NCBI RefSeq assembly: GCF_003425685.1 | Contig: NZ_QJKM01000009.1 | Location: 186,001 to 250,000 of the forward strand | From: Rhizobium terrae | GTDB lineage: Bacteria > Pseudomonadota > Alphaproteobacteria > Rhizobiales > Rhizobiaceae | Direction of reading: 5' to 3' | DNA: 64,000 nucleotides | In this document: piece by piece, positions 25,778-35,952 of the stretch | Layout of the letters: each line of letters opens with the position of its first letter | Position numbering within the stretch: the stretch's first letter is position 1 | Notes under the pieces: model-generated | The model's input: the letters and a program-made list of their open reading frames with translations, nothing else | What the model was told of the DNA's origin: nothing | Databases searched by the model: none | Made by a program: the position numbers and the translations under genes

Positions 25778-27091
25778 ATGACGGCAATCACCATGGACGA
25801 GGCGCTGGATCGCGCCGGGGCAGGGACCTACCAACGGCGGCTGATGGGCATTTTCGGCCTGGTCTGGGCTGCGGATGCGATGCAGGTTCTGGCGGTCGGG
25901 TTCACCGCTGCATCGATCGCTGCGACGTTCGGGCTGACCGTGCCGCAGGCGCTGCAGACCGGCACGGCCTTCTTTCTCGGCATGCTTCTCGGCGCGATCG
26001 GTTTCGGCAAGCTCGCCGACCGGATCGGCCGGCGCAGGGTGCTGATCGTCACCGTTGCCTGCGATGCGCTGTTCGGGGCGCTGTCCGTCTTCGCGCCGGA
26101 CTTCACCATCCTGCTCCTGCTGCGTTTCCTTACAGGGGCGGCGGTCGGCGGCACGCTGCCTGTCGATTATGCGATGATGGCGGAGTTCCTGCCGGCCAGA
26201 AACCGGGGCCGCTGGCTGGTCATGCTCGAAGGTTTCTGGGCGGTCGGCACGCTGATCGTCGCGCTCGCCGCCTGGGCCGCCAGCCTTGCGGGCGTGGCGG
26301 ATGCCTGGCGTTACATTTTCGCGGTGACGGCGCTGCCGGCCCTGGCGGGCATCGGCCTGCGTTTCCTGGTGCCGGAATCACCGCTCTACCTGATGCGCAC
26401 CGGCCGCAATGAAGAGGCGCGGGCGATCGTCGACCGGATGCTGACCGTCAACGGCCATCCGCAGCTCGGAGCCGGCGCCAGTCTCATATCTCCGCCGCCG
26501 CCCAAGGCGACGGGCATCTTTTCAGGCGAGCTCCGCCGGCGCAGCCTGATGATCCTGGCGATCTGGTTCCTGGTTTCCGTTTCCTATTACGGTGTCTTCA
26601 CCTGGATGCCGGCGAAGCTTGCCGGCGACGGGTTCGGTTTCGTGCGCGGTTACGGGTTCCTCGTGCTGGTGGCGCTGGCGCAGCTTCCGGGTTATGCGCT
26701 GGCGGCCTTCGGTGTCGAAAAATGGGGCCGCAAGCCGACGCTGATCGGCTTCTGCCTGCTGTCGGCCTTGGGCTGCATGCTCTTCGTGCTGGCGCCGAGC
26801 GCAACACTGATCGGTGCGGCCCTGCTTCTCATGAGCTTCGCGCTGCTCGGCACCTGGGGGGCGCTCTACGCCTATACGCCGGAACTCTACCCGACGACGT
26901 CGCGGGCGACCGGCATGGGTGCGGCCGGCGCCATGGCCCGGCTCGGCGGCCTCATCGCGCCGTCGCTGGTGGGGTATGTGGTGGCACAGGGGTTGGGGCT
27001 GACGATCGGCATATTCGCCGGCCTGCTGGTGGTCGCGGCATTGGCGGCCCTGCTGATCAACGCGGAAACCCGTGAGGTGTCGCTCGCCTGA
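25778..27091 (+). CDS. MFS transporter (sugar/aromatic-acid porter type)
   Basis: This 437-residue protein has twelve predicted helices and the MFS hallmark in loop 2-3, GKLADRIGRRRVL, repeated in form in loop 8-9 (GVEKWGRKPTL). VPESPLYLMRTGR after helix 6 is a sugar-porter-like motif also found in NiaP and AAHS carriers. The start ATG 25778 follows GGGGGACGG. The substrate is not determinable; a small organic acid, vitamin or sugar is plausible. It ends 61 bases before a convergent acetyltransferase. Confidence 0.88.
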   Translation: MTAITMDEALDRAGAGTYQRRLMGIFGLVWAADAMQVLAVGFTAASIAATFGLTVPQALQTGTAFFLGMLLGAIGFGKLADRIGRRRVLIVTVACDALFGALSVFAPDFTILLLLRFLTGAAVGGTLPVDYAMMAEFLPARNRGRWLVMLEGFWAVGTLIVALAAWAASLAGVADAWRYIFAVTALPALAGIGLRFLVPESPLYLMRTGRNEEARAIVDRMLTVNGHPQLGAGASLISPPPPKATGIFSGELRRRSLMILAIWFLVSVSYYGVFTWMPAKLAGDGFGFVRGYGFLVLVALAQLPGYALAAFGVEKWGRKPTLIGFCLLSALGCMLFVLAPSATLIGAALLLMSFALLGTWGALYAYTPELYPTTSRATGMGAAGAMARLGGLIAPSLVGYVVAQGLGLTIGIFAGLLVVAALAALLINAETREVSLA

Positions 27092-27152
27092 CGAAATTCA
27101 TCCGTGCATGTCACCATCCAAATCCCGCCGGCGTTTGGGGGTGCACTTGTCG

Positions 27153-27572
27153 TCAAAACCGCTTTTTGAGCCAGGTCACCGAATGGCCGCCTGCAAGACC
27201 CTCCAGGGTGCCGATTTCGGTATAACCTTGCCTGAGATAAAGCTTGAGGGCGGCCGGGTTCATCGTGTCGATATAGGCGCCGATGCAGCCGCGGGCACGG
27301 GCTTCCGCCTCCGCCATCTCCAGCATGCGGCCGGCAAGGCCGCGGCCGCGCAATTCTTCCGGTACATAAAGCATGGATGTATAAAGCCAGCCGCGGCCGG
27401 TATACCCTGTCAGGCCGCCGATGAGGTTGCCGGCCTCGTCATGGATAGGTACGGCGAGCGCGCGACGATCGCTCTTCCCGAAGGTTGCGAGGTTATAGGC
27501 CCTGAGGCGTTCGAGGATGATATTCTCCTCGTCGGGGCCTATGTCTTCGATGAGCTTCAGTTCGATATCCAT
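27153..27572 (-). CDS. GNAT acetyltransferase, tandem copy 2
   Basis: This 139-residue GNAT has LYVPEELRGRGLAGRMLEMAEAEARARG as its acetyl-CoA segment and IDTMNPAALKLYLRQGY as its C-terminal motif. It is clearly paralogous to the gene upstream (27620-28036): both carry GGLxGYTxxGWL and AEAEARARGCxGAxID. It closes a minus-strand run that begins with moxR. The acceptor is unknown. ATG 27572 is the only good start. Confidence 0.85.
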   Translation of the reverse strand: MDIELKLIEDIGPDEENIILERLRAYNLATFGKSDRRALAVPIHDEAGNLIGGLTGYTGRGWLYTSMLYVPEELRGRGLAGRMLEMAEAEARARGCIGAYIDTMNPAALKLYLRQGYTEIGTLEGLAGGHSVTWLKKRF

Positions 27573-27619
27573 GCTTCAAGGCCCGCAGAGTCGCCTTCTG
27601 GTCGGCGGTAAGGGATAGC

Positions 27620-28036
27620 TCAGAGAGCTTTCCTGAGGAAGGTGCGGGTGCGGCCCCTGGGGAATTCCGGCAATTCTCCGAAAATCTCATAGCCCTGACG
27701 CATGTAGGCCTTGCGGGCAACCGGGCTGAACGTATCGATCCAGGCGCCGTGGCAGCCACGGGCGCGGGCTTCAGCCTCGGCTTCGGTGAGCAGCCTGCCA
27801 GCAATGCCGGTGCCTCGCAGCGCATCCGGAACGAACAGCCATTGGGTGAACAGCCAGCCCCAGGCGGTATAACCGTTCAGGCCGCCGATCACCTTTCCGT
27901 CAATATCGCGAATCAGGACAGCTAGCGGCCTGCGCTCCGACGGGCCGACATCGGCATCGTTGAAGGCAGAAAGGCCGTCGCCGATTGCGGCCAGTTCATG
28001 GGCCTCCGGGGAGGCCGTCACTTCGAGCTCGGACAT
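27620..28036 (-). CDS. GNAT acetyltransferase, tandem copy 1
   Basis: This 138-residue GNAT starts at ATG 28036, four bases after the stop of the large membrane-protein gene, so translation is probably coupled. The acetyl-CoA segment reads FVPDALRGTGIAGRLLTEAEAEARARG and the end IDTFSPVARKAYMRQGYEIFG. It and the next gene look like a tandem duplication separated by 47 bases. Substrate unknown. Confidence 0.85.
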   Translation of the reverse strand: MSELEVTASPEAHELAAIGDGLSAFNDADVGPSERRPLAVLIRDIDGKVIGGLNGYTAWGWLFTQWLFVPDALRGTGIAGRLLTEAEAEARARGCHGAWIDTFSPVARKAYMRQGYEIFGELPEFPRGRTRTFLRKAL

Positions 28037-28040
28037 CCCG

Positions 28041-30119
28041 TCAGCGACCCTCGCGCCACCACATGGCCGCGACCGCGAAGAGCAGGGCGGAGAGGCCGGC
28101 AAAGCCGGCGAACAGCGGCAGCGTGTTGATGCCGCGCAGCACCGATTCGTCGGTCAGGCGGATCACCATCCGGTCCGGATCGTTGACGCGCACTTCGCCG
28201 CGCACCGGCAGGATATCCGGCAACGATATGCCGTCGCCCGAGGCGACGCGGGTGACGAGGCCACGGGTCTTGTCGGCAAAGGGCTTCAGCGTGTTCAGCG
28301 TGGAGATCATCGCCTTGAATTCCGGCGCATCGACCGCGCCGACATGCACGAGAGTGGAGAACTGGCCGCTCGACACCTCGAAGAGGCCCGTCTCCTCCAT
28401 GCGGCGCTCCAGCCGGTACTGGCCGGGTCCGGCCGCCGTCATCGGCACGGTTTCGGTGCGGCCGGACGGATATCTGATCGTCGCCGGGCCGGGATCGTCG
28501 CCGATCGTCTGGCGGGTCGCCTCGAGTGTGCGGCCGACGGCGCGGGCGGTCAGCGCCTCTTCCTCAAGTTCCGGTTCCTTCATCAGCCAGTGGGCGATGC
28601 GGCGATAGAGCGAGACATGCGGTCCGCCGCCTTCGTAACCGCGGGCCCAGAGCCAGCCTTGATCGGAGAGCAGCATGGCGACACGGCCCTGACCCTGGCG
28701 GTTCAGCACGAGGAGGGGACGGTTGCCGTCGCCTTCCATCACCGTCTGCCCCTGCGGCGTATCGACGTCGATGGTGCGGAACCAACGGCCCCAGGCCGGC
28801 GGCGTCGCGTTCGAGCCGTCAAGGCCGCGGGTCACCGGATGCTTCTGGCCCGCCTCGGAAAGATGCGGGAAAAAGGCAGCATTATGCACCTGACCGGTCG
28901 GGGCGGCGGGCAGGACCTGTTCGAGCGGCGTCGAGGCGATCGAGTCCTCGCCCGCATGTTCGGGGCCGGCAGCGATCAGCAGCGCGCCGCCATTGTTCAC
29001 GTACTGGGCGATGTAATCGTAATAGAGGATCGGCAGCACGCCGCGATGCTTGTAGCGGTCGAAGATGATCAGGTCGAAATCCTTGATCTTTTCGACGAAG
29101 AGTTCGCGGGTCGGGAAGGCGATCAGCGACAGTTCGTTGATCGGTGTGCCGTCCTGCTTTTCCGGCGGACGCAGAATGGTGAAGTGCACCAGATCGACGG
29201 AGGCATCCGACTTCAACAGGTTGCGCCAGGCGCGCTCGCCGGCATGCGGCTCGCCGGAGACGAGCAGGACACGCAGGTTCTGGCGGATGCCGTCGATCAC
29301 ATGGACGGCGCGGTTGTTGGCGGTCGTCACTTCGCCGGGAAGCTCTGCGACGGAAAATTCCATGACATTGTTGCCGCCGCGCGGCACGGTGAAGGAGAAG
29401 GGCGTCTCGACGCCGGGGCGCACCTGCAGCGTGGAAATCTGCTGGCCGTTCATGCGCACCGTCACCTGCGCGTTGCCGCTGCCCGCTGTCCCCCCTTGGC
29501 GACCGTCGTCGAAGACGCGCAAGGTCAGTTCCTGCTCCTCGCCGACGATGCCGAAGCGGGGTGCGCGCACCACTTCGATACGGCGGTCGAACTCGTTCGG
29601 CTGGCCGGTGATCAGGCCGTGAACCGGGGCGTTGAAGCCTAGGTTCTGGTTGATGTTCGGAAGATCGTGGATCTGACCGTCGGTCAGGAAGACGGCACCG
29701 CCGATGCGCGCCGACGGCACGTCGGAGATCGCCGAACGCAGCGCGGTGAACAGTTTGGTGGAGGGCGTATCGGACTCCCCGTCGTCGGCGACTTCGACGA
29801 CACGTGTCTCGATTCGTGGATAGCGGGAGAAACGGTCGTTGAGGCTTGCGAGCGCCACGTCGGTCTGCTGTTTGCGCTGCGCCGTATCCTGGCTCTGCGA
29901 CCGGTCGACGATGACGGGCACGATCGTCGAAAGCTGCTCGCGGTCTTCCTGCATCAGCGTCGGATTGGCGAGCGCCAGCAGGAGGGCGGCGAGCGCCAGG
30001 GTGCGGAGCGTCGCCCCACGCACGCCGCGCCAGAAGGCGAGGCCGGCGAGGATGAGGGCGAACACGCCGAGCACGGCAATGATCGGCCAGGAGAAGAACG
30101 GGGCGAATTCGATGGTCAT
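28041..30119 (-). CDS. Large membrane protein with VWA-like and GATase-like domains
   Basis: This 692-residue protein begins with two membrane helices (about residues 8-28 and 36-52), has a VWA-like segment (IVPVIVDRSQSQD near 66-78), beta-rich middle domains, a region resembling a class I glutamine amidotransferase fold without its Cys-His pair (LIIFDRYKHRGVLPILYYDYIAQYV), and a C-terminal helix (FAGFAGLSALLFAVAAMWW). It follows moxR, DUF58 and the BatA/DUF4159 gene on the same strand, a grouping typical of rhizobia. A role in envelope maintenance with the MoxR ATPase is likely but not demonstrated. A 200-base gap with a RIME-like repeat separates it from the DUF4159 gene. Confidence 0.8.
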   Translation of the reverse strand: MTIEFAPFFSWPIIAVLGVFALILAGLAFWRGVRGATLRTLALAALLLALANPTLMQEDREQLSTIVPVIVDRSQSQDTAQRKQQTDVALASLNDRFSRYPRIETRVVEVADDGESDTPSTKLFTALRSAISDVPSARIGGAVFLTDGQIHDLPNINQNLGFNAPVHGLITGQPNEFDRRIEVVRAPRFGIVGEEQELTLRVFDDGRQGGTAGSGNAQVTVRMNGQQISTLQVRPGVETPFSFTVPRGGNNVMEFSVAELPGEVTTANNRAVHVIDGIRQNLRVLLVSGEPHAGERAWRNLLKSDASVDLVHFTILRPPEKQDGTPINELSLIAFPTRELFVEKIKDFDLIIFDRYKHRGVLPILYYDYIAQYVNNGGALLIAAGPEHAGEDSIASTPLEQVLPAAPTGQVHNAAFFPHLSEAGQKHPVTRGLDGSNATPPAWGRWFRTIDVDTPQGQTVMEGDGNRPLLVLNRQGQGRVAMLLSDQGWLWARGYEGGGPHVSLYRRIAHWLMKEPELEEEALTARAVGRTLEATRQTIGDDPGPATIRYPSGRTETVPMTAAGPGQYRLERRMEETGLFEVSSGQFSTLVHVGAVDAPEFKAMISTLNTLKPFADKTRGLVTRVASGDGISLPDILPVRGEVRVNDPDRMVIRLTDESVLRGINTLPLFAGFAGLSALLFAVAAMWWREGR

Positions 30120-30164
30120 GAGGTTTTCCCTCCATGGGCCGGGTCGATGGTATGGAGGCTGCCC

Positions 30165-30300
30165 TTCACCCTAACCCTCTCCCCCGACGCGCGGAGAGGG
30201 GACCTGCCTTGCAAGCCCTTCAAGTTTGTCGGAAGCGGCGCCGCATATCCCTTCCCGTATGCATTGAGAAGGTGGCGATCGCCGGATGAGGGGCTGGAGA
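30165..30300. repeat. RIME-like intergenic repeat within the moxR cluster
   Basis: CCCTCTCC (30175-30182) and GGAGAGGG (30193-30200) form an 8-bp stem within CCCTAACCCTCTCCCC, and the right part carries GAGAAGGTGGCGATCGCCGG followed by ATGAGGGGC. These are typical parts of rhizobial intergenic mosaic elements. It fills most of the 201 bases between two large co-directional genes and could shape mRNA processing between them. Confidence 0.6.
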
Positions 30301-30320
30301 TTTTCAACGGTCGGCCTCCC

Positions 30321-33161
30321 TCACTGCCCAAGCCGTTCAAGCAGTGCCGGCACATGCACCTGATCGGCTTTGTAATTGCCGGTGAGCATGTACATCATGA
30401 TGTTGACGCCGGCGCGGTAGGCGTATTCGCGCTGCATCTCGTCCGGCGGCACGGTCGGCAGGATAGGCGAACCCTGGCCGTCGATCGCCCAGGCGCCGGC
30501 GAAGTCGTTGCCGGTGATGAGCAGCGGCGTCACGCCATCTCCCGAGGAGGAGAGCTGTGCGCCGGATGCCCTGGCATCCTGCCGGGCCTCCACCCAGAGT
30601 GGGCTGCCGGTATAACGGCCCGGAAAATTGGTCAGCAGATAGAAGGAGCGCGTCAGCACGTGGTCTTCCGGCGTCGGCTCCAGGGGCGGAATGTCGATAT
30701 TGGCGAGGATCGCCTGGAGACGTTGGCCGTTCGGGCTGGTGCCGCCGCCGTCGAGGGCGGAATACTGGTCGCGGGTATCGAAGAGAACCGTGCCGCCGTT
30801 GCGCATGTAGGCGTCGATGCGGGAGATCGCGGCCGCCGAAGGCATCGGCGCCGTCGCGGAGATCGGCCAGTAGATGATCGAATAGAAGGAAAGCTCGTCC
30901 TTGGTGATATCGAGGCCGACCGGCGCGCCGGGTTCCAGTGTCGTGCGATACGTCAGAAACTGGCTGAGGCCTTCGAGACCCTGTTCGGAAATGCGGTCGA
31001 CATCGCCCTCGCCGGTGACGACATAGGCGAGGTGGGTCGTGTCGAGCCTTTCGAGAATCTGCTCGTCGCCGGGTTTGCCGCCGGCTCCCGGCGCCATCTC
31101 CTGCGTGAGGCCATGGTCGGGCATCGTCGCAAGGAGGCCGAGGGCCAGGATTGCGACCGTGGCGGCGGCGCTGCCGGCCGCCCGGCGCGGGCGGGGCACA
31201 CGTGAGAAGGCGCCGTTCATGAACAGGACCACCAGACTGTCGAGGATCAGCAGGGTGAAGGCTGCAGCAAAGAGGGCGGGGCGCAGCGACACGGCCTCGC
31301 CGCCCGCAAGGCCTTCGCGGGCCACCGGCCGGCCGGCGGCTGCCGCATCGAAAGGCGCGAGAACGGTTTTCGGCGCCAGCAGGTTGACGGCGGTAAACCC
31401 GTCCTCCGTGCCGTAGAGACCGGGCGGATGTTCGAAGCTTGAGGCCGGCGTTTCATTGGCGGCGATCGAGATCGGCCGAGCGGCGCCGGTTTCGGTAGTC
31501 AGGATACCGTCGGCCGTCAGCAGGCGGTAGGGCGCCAGCGTCGCCGCGGCAGCTTGCGTGCCCGAGCCGGACGACGAGGCACCGCCGGCGCGGGCGAGCT
31601 GGACGAGACGGCGCAGCATTTCGACGAAATTGCCGGAGAGCGGCAGGTTGGACCAGGTTGCTTCGGCACTCGTATGGAAAAGCACGATGCGGCCGGCCTC
31701 GACTTCCTTTTCGGTGACGAGCGGCGTGCCGTCGGCAAGGCTTGCCCAGGTGCGTTCGGCAAGGTCCGGCGTCGGCTCGGCAAGCACCTGGCGGATGACG
31801 GTGATGTCTTCCGCGCGGCCCATGCCGGCAAAGGGGCCGAAAGCCGGGAAATCGGCAAGCGGCTGCGGCTCGGACCAGGACATGGCGCCGCCGAGCGCAC
31901 GTTCGCCCTGGCGCAGGATGACCGGCACGAGCGGATCGTCGGCGGGAGCCGCGGCAAGCCGCGGGCCGGCGAAACGGATCAGCGTACCGCCGCGGGAAAT
32001 CCACTGCTGCAGCGGTGCATAGGTCTCGGCCGGCAGTCGACCGACATCGGCCATGATGATGGCCGACGGGTTGTTTTCGAGGATCTGCGGGATCGAGATG
32101 GAGAGATTTGCCGTATTCGGCTGGATGATATCCGCATAGGGCGAGAGCGCGCGGCTGATATAATAGAGCGGCTGCAGGAGCGGCTGGAAGTCGCTGCCGC
32201 TCTCGCCGGCGATCAATGCGATCCGGCGGCGCTTGAAACCGTCGTCCAGAAGGTGCGCAGCCCCCGCCGTCGCGCGGCCTTCAATGCCCAGCCGGGCAAA
32301 ATCGTTGCGCAGTTCGAAGGGCGAGGTGATCTCGGCGGTGGCGGTCGCCGAACCCGCCTGGAATTCCAGCGCGCCGGAGGCGAGCGCGCGGCCCTGTCCA
32401 TCCATGGCATTGACGCTCAGCTGCTGCGGCGCGGCGGTCGAAAGCCGGCTTGCCGTCACCGTCATGGCACCGGCATTGTTCACCGCGTCGGTGATCGCCA
32501 CGGCGCTTGCCCCGTCACCTTCGATGAGGCGCATCTCGGCCGGCGAGAGAGCGGCAAACGCCGACATGGCCTGACCGTCGTCCGGGGCGGCGATGCCGTC
32601 GGAGAGAATGGCGAGCGTTCCGGGACGGCTGCCGTTCATCGCCTCGGTCACGGCTGCCGCGGTGCGAGCCCGGTCCGGGACGAGCGGCTTCGGCCGTGCG
32701 GCGGTCAGCTTGTCGCGGGCAGCAAGCGCGGTGCCGGGTACGGCTTCGTGGCTCGGATCGGCGGTGAAGGTGATCGAGACGGGTACGTCGGCGCTTTCGG
32801 CATCATCGATGAGAAGACCGGCGGTCCGGACGCGGCGCTCCCAGTCGGCGGCGGTCGCCCAGCCGTTGTCGACGACGAGCACCAGCGGGCCGCCGGAATT
32901 CAGCGAATTGGCGCGCGGATTCATCACCGGATCGGCAATCGCCAGGATCACCGCGGCGGCGAGCAGCATGCGCAACAGCGTCAGCCACCAGGGGCTTTTC
33001 GAAGGGGTTTCCTCGCGCTTCAGCACGGTCGCGAGGATCTTGAGCGGCGGGAAGACCTCCATCTTCGGGCGCGGCGGCGTCAGCCGCAACAGCCACCAGA
33101 TGATCGGCAGCGCGATGAGCCCGAAAAGGATGGCCGGATTTGCGAAAGCGAGCGCGCTCAT
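30321..33161 (-). CDS. BatA N-terminal/DUF4159 membrane protein
   Basis: This 946-residue protein starts at ATG 33161, whose ATGA overlaps the DUF58 stop; GGGAGG precedes it. The N-terminus [28 protein letters not shown] is the aerotolerance-regulator (BatA) pattern, with a second helix near 60-80. A VWA-like segment ([15 protein letters not shown]), middle helices (about 690-760) and a C-terminal DUF4159 domain follow, the latter including FYSIIYWPI and [12 protein letters not shown]. It is probably an inner-membrane scaffold with a periplasmic part, paired with MoxR and DUF58. An open stretch upstream, inside the DUF58 gene, is not part of it. Confidence 0.87.
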   Translation of the reverse strand: MSALAFANPAILFGLIALPIIWWLLRLTPPRPKMEVFPPLKILATVLKREETPSKSPWWLTLLRMLLAAAVILAIADPVMNPRANSLNSGGPLVLVVDNGWATAADWERRVRTAGLLIDDAESADVPVSITFTADPSHEAVPGTALAARDKLTAARPKPLVPDRARTAAAVTEAMNGSRPGTLAILSDGIAAPDDGQAMSAFAALSPAEMRLIEGDGASAVAITDAVNNAGAMTVTASRLSTAAPQQLSVNAMDGQGRALASGALEFQAGSATATAEITSPFELRNDFARLGIEGRATAGAAHLLDDGFKRRRIALIAGESGSDFQPLLQPLYYISRALSPYADIIQPNTANLSISIPQILENNPSAIIMADVGRLPAETYAPLQQWISRGGTLIRFAGPRLAAAPADDPLVPVILRQGERALGGAMSWSEPQPLADFPAFGPFAGMGRAEDITVIRQVLAEPTPDLAERTWASLADGTPLVTEKEVEAGRIVLFHTSAEATWSNLPLSGNFVEMLRRLVQLARAGGASSSGSGTQAAAATLAPYRLLTADGILTTETGAARPISIAANETPASSFEHPPGLYGTEDGFTAVNLLAPKTVLAPFDAAAAGRPVAREGLAGGEAVSLRPALFAAAFTLLILDSLVVLFMNGAFSRVPRPRRAAGSAAATVAILALGLLATMPDHGLTQEMAPGAGGKPGDEQILERLDTTHLAYVVTGEGDVDRISEQGLEGLSQFLTYRTTLEPGAPVGLDITKDELSFYSIIYWPISATAPMPSAAAISRIDAYMRNGGTVLFDTRDQYSALDGGGTSPNGQRLQAILANIDIPPLEPTPEDHVLTRSFYLLTNFPGRYTGSPLWVEARQDARASGAQLSSSGDGVTPLLITGNDFAGAWAIDGQGSPILPTVPPDEMQREYAYRAGVNIMMYMLTGNYKADQVHVPALLERLGQ

Positions 33162-34075
33162 GTCCCGCCTCCCGTTTTTCTGGCCGGCATGCCCGACAGG
33201 TAACCATGCACGGCGGCGAGTGCCTCGGAGGCAAGATGGTCGGTGCGGTGGAAGACGAAGGTCCAGCCGAGCCGGCGCAACGCCTCGCCAAGCGACTCGC
33301 GGCGGGCGAGATAGGCGCGCTGGTAGTCCTCGCGAATCGTCTCGGCGCGGCCCGACACCAGTTTCTGGCCGGTTTCCGGATCGGTGAATTCGGTACGGCC
33401 CGTATAGGGGAAGGTCTCTTCGGCCGGGTCGGCGATCTCGACCACGTGACCCCGCAGGCCGCGGCGGCCCAGCGGCGAGATGCGCTCCATCACCTTGTCG
33501 GCGTCGTCGAGGAAGTCGCCGATCAGCACGATATCGCTGTGGCCGCGGATCATGGCGGTGTCCGGCAGTCCGGTAGTCAGCGGCGCGTGCATGATGGCGG
33601 CGGCAAGCCGCTCGGCGGCGTTGCGTGCCGAAACCGGCTCCATGATGCCCGGGCAGCCGATGCGTTCGCCGGAGCGCGCAAGAATTTCGGCGAGCGCCAG
33701 CATCAGCACGAGCGCCCGGCTTTCCTTGGAAACGATGCCGAACGTCGACTTGAACATCATCGACGGCGACAGGTCGGCCCACAGCCAGACGGTATGGGCG
33801 GCCTCCCATTCGCGGTCGCGCACATAGGTGTGGTCGTCGCGGGCGGAGCGGCGCCAGTCGATCCGCGACAGGCTCTCGCCCTCCGCATAGGGACGGAACT
33901 GCCAGAAATTCTCGCCCATGCCGCGCTTGCGGCGTCCGTGCCAACCGGCGATGACAGTGTTGGCGATGCGTTTTGCCTCCACCATGCAGTCCGGTACGAG
34001 CGCTGCGCGTGCCTGGGCGCGGGAGAGGACTTCGCTACTGGGTGTCTGCTCGACGATCTGGCCGATGGATGCCAC
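33158..34075 (-). CDS. DUF58 domain protein
   Basis: This 305-residue protein carries the DUF58 core [40 protein letters not shown] and the VWA-like [12 protein letters not shown]58 proteins accompany MoxR ATPases and are thought to be their VWA-type partners. The start is GTG 34075 with AAAGGA 6 bases upstream. The stop overlaps the next gene's ATG by 4 bases. It lies 27 bases after moxR. Unlike some DUF58 proteins it has no evident membrane helix. Confidence 0.9.
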   Translation of the reverse strand: MASIGQIVEQTPSSEVLSRAQARAALVPDCMVEAKRIANTVIAGWHGRRKRGMGENFWQFRPYAEGESLSRIDWRRSARDDHTYVRDREWEAAHTVWLWADLSPSMMFKSTFGIVSKESRALVLMLALAEILARSGERIGCPGIMEPVSARNAAERLAAAIMHAPLTTGLPDTAMIRGHSDIVLIGDFLDDADKVMERISPLGRRGLRGHVVEIADPAEETFPYTGRTEFTDPETGQKLVSGRAETIREDYQRAYLARRESLGEALRRLGWTFVFHRTDHLASEALAAVHGYLSGMPARKTGGGT

Positions 34076-34102
34076 GCATTGTCCTTTCTAAGCCGCGCGA
34101 CG

Positions 34103-35116
34103 TCAGCCGCGGGCTTGCTTCACCAGTCCGGCGATGACGTCGCGGACCGACATGCCTTCGGCACGGGCTGCGAAAGTGAGCGCCATGCGGTGTTCGAGAA
34201 CCGGTTCGGCGAGCGCATAGACATCGTCCAGCGACGGGGCGAGACGGCCTTCGTAAAGCGCGCGGGCACGCGCCGTCAGCATCAGCGACTGGCCGGCGCG
34301 CGGACCTGGACCCCATGCGACATTCTTGTCGGTCGTCGCATTGCCATGGCCTGGGCGGGCGGAGCGGACCAGCGACAGGATCGCGTCGACTACCTTGTCG
34401 CTGACCGGCATCTGGCGGATCAGCACCTGGATTTCCTGAAGGCGGGCGGCGTCGATCACACCGCGCGGCTTTGCTTCCGAAAGGCCGGTGGTCTCGAGCA
34501 GGATCTGCCGCTCGGCAGCGAGTTCCGGATAAAGCACGTCGACCTGCAGCAGGAAGCGGTCGAGCTGGGCTTCCGGCAGCGGATAGGTGCCTTCCTGTTC
34601 CAGCGGGTTCTGGGTCGCCAGCACGTGGAAGGGGGCGGGCAGGTCGTAGCGCTGGCCGGCGACGGTGATATGGTATTCCTGCATGGATTGCAGCAGCGCC
34701 GACTGGGTGCGCGGCGAGGCGCGATTGATCTCGTCGGCCATCAGGAGCTGGGCGAAAACGGGGCCTTTGACGAAACGGAAGGAGCGGCGGCCGGCGTCGT
34801 CCGTGTCCATCACTTCGGAGCCGAGGATATCCGACGGCATGAGGTCGGGCGTGAACTGGATGCGGTTCGAGCCGAGGCCGAGGACCGCGCCGAGCGTCGT
34901 CACCAGTTTGGTTTTGGCAAGGCCGGGTACGCCGACCAGCAGTGCATGACCGCCGGAGAGCACTGCGAGAAGCGTGTTCTCGACCACGGTCTCCTGACCG
35001 AAGATGACCTTGGCGATTTCGGTGCGGATGGCCGCGATATCGGCGAGCGCCTTTTCGGCGGAGGCGATGATGGCTTTCTCATCGAGGACGGTGTCGGTGG
35101 AATTCATCATGCCCAT
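34103..35116 (-). CDS. moxR: MoxR-family AAA+ ATPase
   Basis: This 337-residue ATPase has Walker A GVPGLAKT (62-69), Walker [10 protein letters not shown] (Asp128, Glu129), sensor [19 protein letters not shown] and the arginine-finger region LDRFLL. MoxR proteins act as chaperones that insert cofactors or assemble complexes together with VWA-domain partners, which here are the next three genes. ATG 35116 follows GGAGAG at 6 bases. It is the first gene of the cluster and is divergent from the DUF1285 gene, with a shared 212-base promoter region. Confidence 0.93.
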   Translation of the reverse strand: MGMMNSTDTVLDEKAIIASAEKALADIAAIRTEIAKVIFGQETVVENTLLAVLSGGHALLVGVPGLAKTKLVTTLGAVLGLGSNRIQFTPDLMPSDILGSEVMDTDDAGRRSFRFVKGPVFAQLLMADEINRASPRTQSALLQSMQEYHITVAGQRYDLPAPFHVLATQNPLEQEGTYPLPEAQLDRFLLQVDVLYPELAAERQILLETTGLSEAKPRGVIDAARLQEIQVLIRQMPVSDKVVDAILSLVRSARPGHGNATTDKNVAWGPGPRAGQSLMLTARARALYEGRLAPSLDDVYALAEPVLEHRMALTFAARAEGMSVRDVIAGLVKQARG

Positions 35117-35328
35117 GTCGCTCTCTCCATCATCCCGTTGGCATCCAGAACCGGCAGGCTTCCAATGTTCGGGCTGTCATATCCCGGCGGCGAATCGCTG
35201 CATCGCAGCGCATGCCCTGTCCGATCAAACTTATTCCCCGAAATATGGCTGACAAGCACGATCTGAATGACTATCTCGTGAGGAACAATTGCTTCGGTAA
35301 CTGCTTACGGTCGAACCGGGACTGAAAA

Positions 35329-35952
35329 ATGGCAGCGCAGACGATAAATACGGCCTCCGATGCCGCAGGGCTTGCGGCCCTGATTGCGCGCGCTTCCGAG
35401 CAGACCGGCGCGGGAAAGCGCGGTCTGCCGCCGGTCGACAGGTGGAATCCGCCCTTCTGCGGCGATATCGACATGGAAATCCGCGCCGACGGCACCTGGT
35501 TCTACATGGGCACCCCGATCGGCCGGGCGCCGCTCGTCAGGCTGTTTTCCACGGTACTGCGCAAGGACGGGGACGGCCGCACCTATCTCGTAACACCTGT
35601 GGAAAAAGTGGGCATAAGGGTCGCCGACGCCCCGTTCCTGGCTGTCGAGATGCAGGGCACGCAACGTGAGGGCGCTTCCGTCCTCACGTTCAGGACAAAT
35701 GTCGGTGACGTGGTCGAGGCAGGTGCGGAACACCCTTTGCGTTTTGAGATATCCGGCGAGAACCGAGAGCTGAAACCTTATCTTCTTGTCCGCGGCCGGC
35801 TGGAGGCGCTCGTCTCGCGCGCCGTGATGTACGATCTCGTGGAACTCGGCGAGACGATCATGGTAGACGGTGTACCGATGTTTTCCGTGCGTTCGGGGGA
35901 GGAGGTCTTCCCGGTCATGCCTGAAGCAGAACTGGAAGCCCTGTCCCGATGA
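35329..35952 (+). CDS. DUF1285 family protein
   Basis: This 207-residue protein matches DUF1285: PPVDRWNPPFCGDIDMEIRADGTW followed by YMGTPIGRAPLVRLFSTVLRKDG and TPVEKVGIRV. It is cytoplasmic, all-beta in look, and of unknown function. It leads a three-gene run: its stop overlaps the ATG of the CoA-pyrophosphatase gene (ATGA), which in turn overlaps cca. Conserved coupling to tRNA-CCA synthesis suggests a housekeeping role. Confidence 0.88.
   Translation: MAAQTINTASDAAGLAALIARASEQTGAGKRGLPPVDRWNPPFCGDIDMEIRADGTWFYMGTPIGRAPLVRLFSTVLRKDGDGRTYLVTPVEKVGIRVADAPFLAVEMQGTQREGASVLTFRTNVGDVVEAGAEHPLRFEISGENRELKPYLLVRGRLEALVSRAVMYDLVELGETIMVDGVPMFSVRSGEEVFPVMPEAELEALSR

Noticed and set aside
27960..29642. 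560-codon plus-strand frame opposite the 692-residue membrane protein
   Set aside because: Its composition is that of an antisense shadow and the minus-strand gene has recognisable segments and operon context.
33162..33944. Upstream open extension of the DUF4159 gene
   Set aside because: This part is the DUF58 gene read in another frame. A good ribosome site and the BatA N-terminal motif set the start at 33161.
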